Notes: generated by a model from the letters alone, not told the origin. A stretch of 6,108 nt of DNA from an uncultured Methylophaga sp. (GCA_947631375.1 CANRLD010000110.1:1-6108); one strand, 5' to 3'. Positions 1 through 5,975 are shown, counted from the stretch's first letter. A program made the numbers and translations.

Positions 1-640
1 TACGGTAATGCGCCTTGAATTGATCGATCGCATTATTGCGCAGTGCGGTAATCATATCCTGCACAAAACGTTCGGAAGACAGATAGATCACTCGCGCCTT
101 GGCGTTGTTCTGGCGGATTTTATTGCCAACCGCCAGCATCAGATGCGTTTTGCCAAGGCCGGTTCCGCCATAGAGGAAGAGCGGATTATAACCGCTGGTA
201 CCCGGTGCTTCGGCAACGTGTAATGAGGCGGCGCGAGCAATTTGGTTCGACTTTCCTTCGACATAATTATCAAAGGTAAACAGCGGATTCATCGGACTGC
301 CGATCGCGGGCATTGGCTCTGTTTCGGTGGCTGCCGCGGCCGGTTTTTGGCCGGGTCTGCTGCGTTGCTGGCGGGTTTTTTCGCTGGAGATGGCTTCCTT
401 GGTGCCGACTTCAATTTCAATTTTGCTGATAGTGCCGTTACTCAGGCCTTTGATCAGGGTATTGATCTGCTGTTCCAGTTGTTCGTGCACCCAGGCTTTA
501 ACATAGGGATTAGGTGCCAGCAGGCGCAGGGTATCTTCGGTTTCGATTGCCTGCAATGGGCGTAGCCAGGTATTCAGCTGCTGTGCCGAAAGATCACCTT
601 CGAGATGGGACAGGCATTTTTCCCAAAGGGTTGAGGACAC
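1..640 (-). CDS. dnaA: Chromosomal replication initiator protein DnaA (5' part; 3' end outside window)
   Basis: DnaA is the AAA+ ATPase that binds DnaA boxes at oriC, opens the origin and helps load DnaB. The frame read leftward from GTG at 640-638 gives 213 residues before the edge; E. coli DnaA is 467, so a little under half is present. Residues 1 to about 80 form domain I (begins MSSTLWEKCL, with the conserved Trp6; ends near EVGTKE). A short polar, Ala/Pro-rich linker (domain II) spans about 85-122. Domain III starts near FTFDNYVEGKSNQ. Walker A is GGTGLGKT at residues 158-165 (bases 146-169), followed by SERFVQDM. The fragment stops before Walker B. GTG is chosen because AAGGAG lies 5 nt upstream (bases 646-651) and the N-terminus aligns with E. 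coli DnaA, also GTG-started. It is divergent from rpmH, the usual gammaproteobacterial layout. Confidence 0.98.
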   Translation of the reverse strand, partial: MSSTLWEKCLSHLEGDLSAQQLNTWLRPLQAIETEDTLRLLAPNPYVKAWVHEQLEQQINTLIKGLSNGTISKIEIEVGTKEAISSEKTRQQRSRPGQKPAAAATETEPMPAIGSPMNPLFTFDNYVEGKSNQIARAASLHVAEAPGTSGYNPLFLYGGTGLGKTHLMLAVGNKIRQNNAKARVIYLSSERFVQDMITALRNNAIDQFKAHYR

Positions 641-707
641 AGCAACTCCTTGAATAGTATAGGGTTTACAGAGACGTTGTTTGAAGGCGATGCGCATTCA
701 GCAGTCT

Positions 708-736
708 AGTATAGCGCGACAAGCAACACATCTAAA
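708..736 (-). promoter_or_regulatory. Candidate dnaA promoter
   Basis: On the minus strand, TATACT (708-713) matches 5 of 6 positions of the -10 consensus. It is preceded after 17 bp by TTTAGA (731-736), a weak 4 of 6 match to the -35. It would start transcription about 60 nt upstream of the dnaA GTG. Visual call only. A second TATACT at 656-661 lacks a convincing -35. I found no DnaA box within two mismatches of TTATNCACA in 641-886, so DnaA autoregulation through this stretch is not evident. Confidence 0.45.
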
Positions 737-774
737 GCTATCTGCCGCGTTGCTTTTCTGGTAGTGAATGCGGT

Positions 775-804
775 TTGACTTGTGGGTGTTGCAAACTCTA
801 TAAT
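775..804 (+). promoter_or_regulatory. Strong sigma-70-type promoter of the rpmH operon
   Basis: TTGACT (775-780; 5 of 6) and TATAAT (799-804; 6 of 6) are separated by 18 bp. The start site would fall near 811, giving an rpmH leader of about 75 nt. A near-consensus promoter fits a ribosomal protein gene needed in large amounts. It probably also drives rnpA, yidD and yidC, because no other clear promoter is seen between rpmH and yidC. Confidence 0.85.
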
Positions 805-886
805 CCCATGTCTTTTGCCCCGGCTGTTTCCATTTCGAGAGGCGCTTAGCGGCTGCAAAATCATTGTTATTCCTGGAGTTGGTGAA

Positions 887-1021
887 ATGAAAAGAACTTT
901 TCAGCCTAGTAATCTGAAGCGCAAACGTAACCACGGTTTCCGCGCACGCATGAAAACTGTCGGTGGCCGTCGCATTATTAATGCTCGTAGAGCTAAGGGT
1001 CGCGCAAGACTGTCTGCTTAA
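887..1021 (+). CDS. rpmH: 50S ribosomal protein L34
   Basis: L34 is a small, highly basic protein of the large ribosomal subunit that binds 23S rRNA. The frame encodes 44 residues, the usual family length (46 in E. coli). It begins MKRTFQPSNLKRKRNHGFRARM and ends RRAKGRARLSA, near-diagnostic for the family: KRTFQPS, HGFRARM and RAKGRARL are all present. ATG at 887 is preceded by GGAG (875-878) with 8 nt spacing. The frame is open further upstream to a GTG at 782, but that lies inside the promoter, so the longer version is excluded. It is the first gene of the cluster, 28 bp before rnpA. Confidence 0.99.
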   Translation: MKRTFQPSNLKRKRNHGFRARMKTVGGRRIINARRAKGRARLSA

Positions 1022-1035
1022 TTCTCTCTGCCTGC

Positions 1036-1042
1036 AGGGGGA
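1036..1042 (+). promoter_or_regulatory. Ribosome binding site that fixes the TTG start of rnpA
   Basis: AGGGGGA lies 7 nt before TTG (1050-1052) in the rnpA frame. The in-frame ATG codons at 1071 and 1077 have no purine-rich stretch at a suitable distance, so this site favours the TTG. Confidence 0.75.
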
Positions 1043-1049
1043 ACATGAC

Positions 1050-1403
1050 TTGGCCACGTTCAGCCGAGCCATGAAAATGAGTAGCCCGGGAGAGTTTGCC
1101 CGGGTTTTTCGTCAGGGTAAGCGCACCGGGGGGGGCGGCCTGACTATCCTGAGCGTTGAAAATTCCGTCGGACATCCCCGACTTGGGCTGGCAATCGCGA
1201 AGAAACATCTTAAGCTGGCCACTCAACGTAACCGGGTAAAGCGGATCATCCGGGAATCTTTCCGGCAACATCAATCTGCTTTAGCCAACATAGATATTGT
1301 GGTGCTTTCGCGACCAGACATCAGTCAACGAGATTCGTCGCAATTATGGGCAGCATTGGAACGACATTGGTTAACTGTGGTGGCGCAATGGCAAACATCC
1401 TGA
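1050..1403 (+). CDS. rnpA: Ribonuclease P protein component
   Basis: RnpA is the basic protein subunit that, with the RNA subunit (rnpB, not in this window), forms RNase P, which removes 5' leaders from pre-tRNAs. From the TTG start it has 117 residues (119 in E. coli). The family signature RNRVKRIIRESFR is at residues 60-72, preceded by GHPRLGLAIAKK (41-52) and by F16ARVF, which belongs to the substrate-binding cleft. The TTG start is chosen over ATG at 1071 because residues 2-20 (ATFSRAMKMSSPGEFARVF) align with the E. coli N-terminus and a good ribosome binding site precedes it. An uninterrupted run of eight G (1128-1135) encodes part of four glycines (27-30) in a poorly conserved loop. A terminator-like hairpin lies at 1083-1109. 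The 3' end overlaps yidD by 16 bp. Confidence 0.96.
   Translation: MATFSRAMKMSSPGEFARVFRQGKRTGGGGLTILSVENSVGHPRLGLAIAKKHLKLATQRNRVKRIIRESFRQHQSALANIDIVVLSRPDISQRDSSQLWAALERHWLTVVAQWQTS
1083..1109 (+). terminator. Terminator-like hairpin inside the 5' part of rnpA
   Basis: AGCCCGGG (1083-1090) can pair with CCCGGGTT (1099-1106): six GC pairs plus one G-U and one A-U, around an 8-nt loop. A run of five T (1105-1109) follows directly. It has the form of an intrinsic terminator but lies 12 codons into rnpA, about 60 bp after the rpmH stop. Partial termination here would lower rnpA and downstream mRNA relative to rpmH, and ribosomes translating rnpA could prevent the fold. That role is inference. 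Confidence 0.45.
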
Positions 1404-1624
1404 TCGCTTTTGTTCGTGCATATCGCTTTTTGTTAAGCCCGTTTATGGGCGTGCATTGTCGTTTTCAGCCTACCTGTTCTCAATATATGATTGAGGCCAT
1501 TCAACAACATGGCTCACTTCGTGGCATGTGGTTCGGTTTCCGCCGACTGTCACGTTGCCATCCTTGGCACGCCGGTGGCGTGGATCCCGTTCCCGAATTA
1601 AAGACAAAAAAACACAATGGATAA
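1388..1624 (+). CDS. yidD: Membrane protein insertion efficiency factor YidD
   Basis: YidD is a small, inner-membrane-associated protein that aids YidC-dependent insertion of membrane proteins. From ATG 1388 it has 78 residues (85 in E. coli). An amphipathic N-terminal helix (about 3-16: ILIAFVRAYRFLLS) is followed by the family signature HCRFQPTCSQY (23-33) and CHPWHAGGVDPVP (57-69); Cys24, Cys30 and Cys57 match the conserved cysteines. An upstream in-frame ATG at 1346 would add 14 residues lying wholly inside rnpA and absent from the family, so 1388 is preferred. The ribosome site is weak (GGTGG, 1379-1383, 4 nt spacing). The gene overlaps the rnpA end by 16 bp and the yidC start by 8 bp, so translation is probably coupled. 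Confidence 0.96.
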   Translation: MANILIAFVRAYRFLLSPFMGVHCRFQPTCSQYMIEAIQQHGSLRGMWFGFRRLSRCHPWHAGGVDPVPELKTKKHNG

Positions 1625-3269
1625 TCTCAGAACCCTGTTTATTTTTGGCCTGTTAATCGTTTCTCTGCTGTTATGGGAGGCTTGGCAAAATGATTACGTG
1701 CGTCCTCAGCAGGTCGCCACACAATCAAACACTGCCAATAATGAAACACCTGTTTCACCAGCACAGACACAAGGTGATTTACCTGAGTTGCCTGTTGCCA
1801 TTTCAGCAAATGGTTTGCCAGAACTACCGGATAGCGGGCAGGTTACCGGGGCATCAACCAACCAGATCCGCGTTAAGACAGATGTTATCGATGCGATGAT
1901 CGATTTGCGCGGTGCGGATATTCGTAAGCTGGCCTTACTGAAATATCCGGTCGATGTCGATCATCCTGATCAGCCAGTGCAATTTTTGAACGATGCACGC
2001 GAACATTTTTTTGTTACCCAGTCTGGCTTGCGTGCGGAAGGCTCTGCGCCAACGCATTATGAAACCTATACCGCCGAGCAGACAGAATATGTGCTGGGCG
2101 AAGGGGCGGACAGTCTGAGCATACCGCTGCGCTGGCAATCGGATGACGGGGTGACGGTGATTAAAACCTACACCTTCAGCCGTGACAGCTACCTGATTAA
2201 TGTGAACTATCAGATTGAAAACCAGTCTGGAGAACGGTTTGCAGCGTATCCTTACGCGCAGTTCAATCGTAATGAGTGGGAAGACAGCAGTTTTCTGATT
2301 TATACCTACAGCGGTGCGGTGTTTTCCAGCCCGGGTAATGACTATGAAAAAGTCGACTTCGATGATCTGAAAAAGACTGATTTCCGCCGTGACGTAAATA
2401 GCGGCTGGGCAGCGATGATCCAGCATTATTTTGTCGCGGCATTTATTCCGGACAGCGAGCAGCTGGATATCAGTTTGTATGGTAAATCCATCAACGATAC
2501 CAATTACACTGCCGGGGTACGTCTTCCTGTGGTCACTGCCAATGCCGGTGAACAGGCGCAAACGTCTTATAACATTTACCTTGGCCCCAAAGAGCACAAG
2601 CGTCTGGAGCAGGTGGCCGATAAGCTCGATTTGACCGTTGATTACGGTATCTTGACCATTATTTCCAAGCCGTTATTTATCGTGCTGGAATGGCTGCATA
2701 AACTGACCGGAAACTGGGGTTGGGCAATCGTTTTACTGACGATTCTGATTAAACTGGCGTTTTATAAACTGTCGGCGGCAAGTTACCGGTCGATGGCGTC
2801 AATGCGTAAATTAACGCCTAAACTGGCCAGTCTTAAAGAACGCTATGGCGATGATAAACAGAAATTCAATCAGGCAATGATGGATCTGTATCGCACTGAA
2901 AAAATTAATCCGTTAGGCGGTTGTTTGCCGATCCTTGTGCAAATGCCGGTCTTTCTGGCGTTCTATTGGGTATTGGTGGAGAGCATTGAACTGCGACAGG
3001 CAGACTTTATTTTCTGGCTGAACGACTTGACGGCGATTGATCCGTACTTTGTGTTGCCAGTGTTATTTGGTCTGACCATGTGGTTCCAGCAAAAACTGAA
3101 TCCGATGCCGCAGGATCCGGCACAGGCAATGATGATGAAGGTATTCCCCATCGTCTTTACCGTATTTTTTGCCTTTTTCCCTTCGGGGCTGGTGTTGTAC
3201 TGGCTGGTCAATAACATCCTGTCAATCAGCCAGCAGTGGTATATCACCCGCAAAATGGATGCCCTGTAA
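1617..3269 (+). CDS. yidC: Membrane protein insertase YidC
   Basis: YidC inserts and folds inner-membrane proteins, alone or with SecYEG. It has 550 residues (548 in E. coli). TM1 is at about 5-20, followed by a low-complexity linker rich in Gln, Pro and Thr to about 80. The large periplasmic beta domain spans about 85-340. The conserved Oxa1-type core follows: TM2 near 366-385 after GNWGWA, a cytoplasmic hairpin (SMASMRKL to NPLGGC, about 392-436), TM3 about 437-455, TM4 about 474-491 and TM5 about 508-530. The groove residue equivalent to E. coli Arg366 is Lys379, which keeps the positive charge. FPSGLVLYWLVNN (521-533) is typical of the family. The ATG overlaps the yidD stop by 8 bp and has no Shine-Dalgarno match in the A-rich stretch before it, so initiation probably depends on ribosomes finishing yidD. 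Confidence 0.98.
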   Translation: MDNLRTLFIFGLLIVSLLLWEAWQNDYVRPQQVATQSNTANNETPVSPAQTQGDLPELPVAISANGLPELPDSGQVTGASTNQIRVKTDVIDAMIDLRGADIRKLALLKYPVDVDHPDQPVQFLNDAREHFFVTQSGLRAEGSAPTHYETYTAEQTEYVLGEGADSLSIPLRWQSDDGVTVIKTYTFSRDSYLINVNYQIENQSGERFAAYPYAQFNRNEWEDSSFLIYTYSGAVFSSPGNDYEKVDFDDLKKTDFRRDVNSGWAAMIQHYFVAAFIPDSEQLDISLYGKSINDTNYTAGVRLPVVTANAGEQAQTSYNIYLGPKEHKRLEQVADKLDLTVDYGILTIISKPLFIVLEWLHKLTGNWGWAIVLLTILIKLAFYKLSAASYRSMASMRKLTPKLASLKERYGDDKQKFNQAMMDLYRTEKINPLGGCLPILVQMPVFLAFYWVLVESIELRQADFIFWLNDLTAIDPYFVLPVLFGLTMWFQQKLNPMPQDPAQAMMMKVFPIVFTVFFAFFPSGLVLYWLVNNILSISQQWYITRKMDAL

Positions 3270-3290
3270 CAGCCTAGGCATGACAACTGT

Positions 3291-3321
3291 TGAGCAGCAA
3301 GGCGATAAGTCTTGCTGCTTA
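3291..3321 (+). other. Perfect 9-bp inverted repeat between yidC and mnmE
   Basis: AGCAGCAAG (3293-3301) is an exact reverse complement of CTTGCTGCT (3311-3319) around a 9-nt spacer. One G-U and one U-A pair can extend the RNA stem to 11 bp. No T run follows on either strand, so it is not a standard intrinsic terminator. It begins 22 nt after the yidC stop and ends about 20 nt before mnmE. It could be an mRNA stability or processing element, or a protein-binding palindrome; the sequence alone does not decide. Confidence 0.5.
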
Positions 3322-3341
3322 CTTGATTAAAGCCAGTCTCC

Positions 3342-4700
3342 ATGATTGAAATGCACACCGATACTATCGTCGCCATCGCTACTGCCCCCGGGCGTGGTGG
3401 CGTCGGGGTGGTGCGTTTATCTGGATCGGACAGCGCTGCAATTGCCCGACAGATTTGTGGTCGGTTCGGCAAGCCTCGCGAAGCGATATTCACCCATTTT
3501 TACAGCGCAGATAAACAGATTATTGATAGCGGAGTGGTGCTGTATTTTGCTGCACCAGCATCGTTTACCGGCGAAGACATTGTTGAACTGCAAGGGCACG
3601 GCAGCCCGCTGGTGATGGATGCGCTGTGTCAACGTGCGATTCAATTGGGCGCACGGATGGCACGTCCCGGTGAATTTTCTGAGCGAGCCTTTCTCAATGG
3701 CAAGATGGATCTGGCGCAAGCTGAGGCAATTGCTGATCTGATTGAAAGTTCGACCGAGCAGGCGGCCCGCAGTGCAATGCGCTCGTTGCAAGGTGAGTTT
3801 TCCAGGAAGATAAACGATTTTTTGCAAGAGCTGACGCATTTACGGATGTTTGTCGAAGCGTCGATTGATTTTGCTGATGAAGAAATCGATTTCCTCGGTG
3901 AAGCGCAAGTTGATAAACAACTGCAGCAATTACTGACAACGCTGGCCGCTATTCAAAACAGTGCGCGGCAAGGTCGATTATTACGTGAAGGCATCAGCGT
4001 GGTACTGGCCGGCCAGCCGAATGCGGGTAAATCCAGCCTGCACAATCGTCTGGCAGGACATGATGCAGCGATTGTGACAGAAGTTGCCGGAACCACCCGT
4101 GATGTGCTGAGAGAACAAATTCATCTCGGCGGCTTGCCATTGCGTATTTCTGACACGGCCGGTCTGCACGATGCGACCGATGACATCGTTGAACTGGAAG
4201 GCATTCGTCGCACCCAGCACGAACTGGCGCAAGCCGACCATATCTTGCTGTTGATTGATGATCAGCTGGGCATGACAGAGCAGGATGAAAAAATACTTGC
4301 CGATCTGCCAGCGGAAATAACGCGGACGGTGATTCGCAATAAAATCGATCGTAGTGGTCATCCGTCGGCCAAAACCATCGAGAATCAGCTGCCGGTCATT
4401 TATCTCTCTGCCAAAAGTGGCGACGGCATGGAACTGTTGACACAGCATCTATGTGAAGTTGTAGGCTTTCACCCCGAAGAAGAAGGCGTATTTATGGCGC
4501 GCAGACGCCACCTAGATGCCCTGCAACGCGCCCAGCAGGCAATCGAATCGGGATACCACTGCTTGGCAGGTATGGGCGCAGGAGAACTATTGGCCGAAGA
4601 ATTACGCCAGGCCCAACATGCACTGGGTGAAATTACCGGCACTTTTACTACCGAAGATTTACTTGACCAAATTTTTTCCAGTTTTTGTATTGGAAAATAA
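3342..4700 (+). CDS. mnmE: tRNA uridine-5-carboxymethylaminomethyl(34) synthesis GTPase MnmE
   Basis: MnmE (TrmE) works with MnmG to build the (carboxymethyl)aminomethyl group on wobble U34 of a subset of tRNAs, driven by its K+-dependent GTPase. It has 452 residues (454 in E. coli). The N-terminal tetrahydrofolate-binding domain spans about 1-120 (APGRGGVGVVRLSG at 15-28; RPGEFSERAFLNGK at 108-121). A helical domain flanks a G domain at about 215-375: G1 GQPNAGKS 224-231, G2 GTTRD 250-254, G3 DTAG 271-274, G4 NKID 333-336, G5 SAK 356-358. The protein ends in the invariant CIGK (Cys449). Switch II appears one residue longer than in E. coli (HDATDDIVE), but the catalytic Glu is kept (E284). 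The start is uncertain: ATG 3342 and ATG 3351 both lack a clear ribosome site; the longer form is given. It lies 72 bp after yidC with no obvious promoter between them. Confidence 0.97.
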   Translation: MIEMHTDTIVAIATAPGRGGVGVVRLSGSDSAAIARQICGRFGKPREAIFTHFYSADKQIIDSGVVLYFAAPASFTGEDIVELQGHGSPLVMDALCQRAIQLGARMARPGEFSERAFLNGKMDLAQAEAIADLIESSTEQAARSAMRSLQGEFSRKINDFLQELTHLRMFVEASIDFADEEIDFLGEAQVDKQLQQLLTTLAAIQNSARQGRLLREGISVVLAGQPNAGKSSLHNRLAGHDAAIVTEVAGTTRDVLREQIHLGGLPLRISDTAGLHDATDDIVELEGIRRTQHELAQADHILLLIDDQLGMTEQDEKILADLPAEITRTVIRNKIDRSGHPSAKTIENQLPVIYLSAKSGDGMELLTQHLCEVVGFHPEEEGVFMARRRHLDALQRAQQAIESGYHCLAGMGAGELLAEELRQAQHALGEITGTFTTEDLLDQIFSSFCIGK

Positions 4701-4764
4701 CCAAACATTTCATTGGTTAATAACTAACGCGCTACTTTGTTCGTCTTGCTTATTGCTCTGCTAA

Positions 4765-4980
4765 AACTATTGTTCGCAGTTCGAACACGATGAAAAGCTC
4801 AAGCAAATATACCGATATGAGATACAGAAACTGACATCATCGGCTTGTATCTTTGACAAAGCCCGATGTCGCTTTTATCGATTGTTAATTACGTACGGTT
4901 TACAAAAACGCTTGGTTAGTGGTGATGCGCGGCAGGCGTTATTACAGGATCGTCCAGTCATTGCGTTACAATATTTGTGA
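4765..4980 (+). pseudogene. Startless 71-codon reading frame, possible remnant of a small gene
   Basis: The frame runs from just after an in-frame TAA (4762-4764) to TGA (4978-4980) without a stop, yet contains no ATG or GTG; its first TTG is at about 4882. The translation looks protein-like, especially the second half: FDKARCRFYRLL, then TYGLQKRLVSGDARQALL, ending in DRPVIALQYL. It is polar and helix-prone, with no membrane segment or known motif. I do not recognise the family. The frame is also open before the TAA, but that part is the out-of-frame shadow of mnmE. It may be the 3' end of a decayed or 5'-truncated gene, or a chance open frame: about 72 codons without a stop is not rare enough to exclude chance. 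The hairpin at 4833-4876 falls inside it, so one of the two readings may be accidental. Confidence 0.3.
4833..4876 (+). terminator. Possible intrinsic terminator downstream of mnmE
   Basis: GACATC (4833-4838) pairs with GATGTC (4865-4870), and inside it GGCTT (4842-4846) pairs with AAGCC (4859-4863), separated by a small asymmetric internal loop. The apical loop is 12 nt. TTTT (4873-4876) follows after two bases. The stem is imperfect and the T run short, so strength is doubtful. Its place about 130 bp after mnmE and upstream of corA suits the end of the mnmE transcript. Confidence 0.35.
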
Positions 4981-4990
4981 CAACTATATT
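4961..4990 (+). promoter_or_regulatory. Candidate corA promoter
   Basis: TTGCGT (4961-4966; 3 of 6) and TATATT (4985-4990; 5 of 6) are spaced by 18 bp and would give a leader of about 25 nt. An alternative further up has a perfect -35, TTGACA (4853-4858), but only a poor -10 (TATCGA, 4876-4881) at 17 bp. The odd palindrome TTGTGACAA (4975-4983) lies within the spacer. Visual call only. Confidence 0.35.
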
Positions 4991-5010
4991 CTGGCAAACG
5001 TCATTCAACT

Positions 5011-5015
5011 AGGAG
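5011..5015 (+). promoter_or_regulatory. corA ribosome binding site
   Basis: AGGAG lies 6 nt upstream of ATG 5022 and supports that start, which also matches the N-terminus expected for CorA. Confidence 0.8.
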
Positions 5016-5021
5016 CCCGGC

Positions 5022-5975
5022 ATGTTACGCCTTTATAAAATTGCTAATGGCTTAATCAAGGAAATAAAAGTAGAAGGTCCAATGTTGGCTGCTCATTTAC
5101 ATGAAGCTGACTGGATTGATGCGCTGGAGCCTGATGATGATGAGCGCGCTTTACTGGCTACGTTGTTCAGTGATGAAGTACCGGATGTTGACGATGTCGA
5201 GGAAATTGAAGCGTCGGCGCGTTGTTTTACCGATCAGGATGGCTTGCATGTGCATTCATTGTTTCTGGGATATTCCGAAGGCCGGCATCATACCGTTTCG
5301 GTTGCGTTTATTTTGCAGCCACAGCGTTTGATTGCGATTCGTGATGGTGAATTAAGTGACTTTCGCTTGCTTAGAATGCGGGCGCGCCGTGGTCAGGTCA
5401 GTTGTGAAACGCCGACAGATCTGCTGGTGACCTCATTGGAACAGAAAGTTGAAAACCACGCGGATAATCTTGAAGATATTCACCGCCAGCTGGAGCGTGT
5501 CAGTCATCTGGTGCTGGAAGAAGAGGGCGCAGATCTGGAAGATGGCATCAGTCAGCTGGCCAGACTGGAAGACAGCAACGGAAAAATTCGCTTATGTCTG
5601 ATGGATACGCAGCGCAACATTTCATTTCTGTTGCGGCATTTGCGTGAGCCGGCGCAGTCACGCGAAACCTTATATGAAATTGTGCGCGACCTGGATACAT
5701 TGATGTCGCATACCACTTTCTTATTCGACAAAATCAACTTCTTGATGGACTCGACGCAAGGGTTTATCAATATTCAGCAAGCACAAATAATCAAGATTTT
5801 CTCGATTGCAGCGGTGGTTTTCCTGCCGCCAACGCTGATTGCCAGTATTTACGGGATGAACTTTCATTATATGCCCGAGCTTGACTGGCATTATGGCTAC
5901 CCAATGGCAATTGGCTTGATGGTGGCAGCGGGTATGGCGCCCTATCTGTACTTTAAACGTAAGGGCTGGCTATAG
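5022..5975 (+). CDS. corA: Magnesium/cobalt transport protein CorA
   Basis: CorA is the homopentameric inner-membrane channel that takes up Mg2+ (also Co2+ and Ni2+). It has 317 residues (316 in E. coli) and aligns along its whole length. The cytoplasmic N-terminal domain (about 1-250) includes WIDALEPDDDER (31-42) and EASARCFTDQDGLHVHS (63-79), then the long acidic stalk helix region (about 140-255) with LEDSNGKIRLCLMDTQRN, and NFLMDSTQGFINI near the membrane. TM1 is about 256-276 (FSIAAVVFLPPTLIAS). The signature YGMNF (277-281; GMN 278-280), which forms the outer selectivity filter, is intact. The periplasmic loop carries MPEL (284-287). TM2 is about 293-312, and the basic tail ends YFKRKGWL. 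It has its own ribosome site and probably its own promoter, so it appears to be a separate unit from mnmE. Confidence 0.98.
   Translation: MLRLYKIANGLIKEIKVEGPMLAAHLHEADWIDALEPDDDERALLATLFSDEVPDVDDVEEIEASARCFTDQDGLHVHSLFLGYSEGRHHTVSVAFILQPQRLIAIRDGELSDFRLLRMRARRGQVSCETPTDLLVTSLEQKVENHADNLEDIHRQLERVSHLVLEEEGADLEDGISQLARLEDSNGKIRLCLMDTQRNISFLLRHLREPAQSRETLYEIVRDLDTLMSHTTFLFDKINFLMDSTQGFINIQQAQIIKIFSIAAVVFLPPTLIASIYGMNFHYMPELDWHYGYPMAIGLMVAAGMAPYLYFKRKGWL

Larger units (their letters stand above)
4701..5021. other. Gene-poor interval between mnmE and corA
   Basis: This 321-bp stretch has no intact gene I can support. In order it contains a weak AT-rich 7-bp inverted repeat overlapping the mnmE stop (TAACCAA 4698-4704 / TTGGTTA 4713-4719, no T run), a 6-bp repeat TGTTCG-CAGTT-CGAACA (4771-4787), a startless protein-like frame (4765-4980), a terminator-like hairpin (4833-4876) and the probable corA promoter and ribosome site. 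No tRNA fold was found. Minus-strand frames are short and featureless. Confidence 0.6.

Noticed and set aside
808..849. Thirteen-codon ORF (ATG at 808) just before rpmH, possible leader peptide
   Set aside because: The ATG lies upstream of the start site predicted from the TATAAT at 799-804, so it would not be in the transcript, and it has no ribosome site.
641..886. Possible origin of replication or DnaA-box cluster next to dnaA
   Set aside because: No 9-mer within two mismatches of TTATNCACA was found on either strand, and there is no AT-rich repeat array. The region is explained by divergent promoters.
1045..1074. Nine-codon ORF beginning ATGACTTGG at the rnpA start
   Set aside because: Its spacing to AGGGGGA is too short, and the overlapping TTG gives the conserved RnpA N-terminus.
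1935..2597. Long 220-codon minus-strand open frame inside yidC
   Set aside because: It is fully antisense to the well-conserved yidC periplasmic domain, has no ribosome site and resembles no known protein.
4516..4764. Open plus-strand frame overlapping the 3' end of mnmE and continuing past it
   Set aside because: It is the out-of-frame shadow of mnmE; its extension beyond the mnmE stop is Leu/Cys-rich with no family resemblance.
4775..4786. GTTCGAA-like stretch suggesting a tRNA T-loop
   Set aside because: No acceptor, D or anticodon stems can be formed around it.
4737..4793. Small hydrophobic peptide frame (TTG start, 18 residues, FVLLIALLKLLFAV), toxin- or membrane-peptide-like
   Set aside because: No ribosome binding site, no promoter and no antisense partner; a CT-rich stretch gives such runs by chance.
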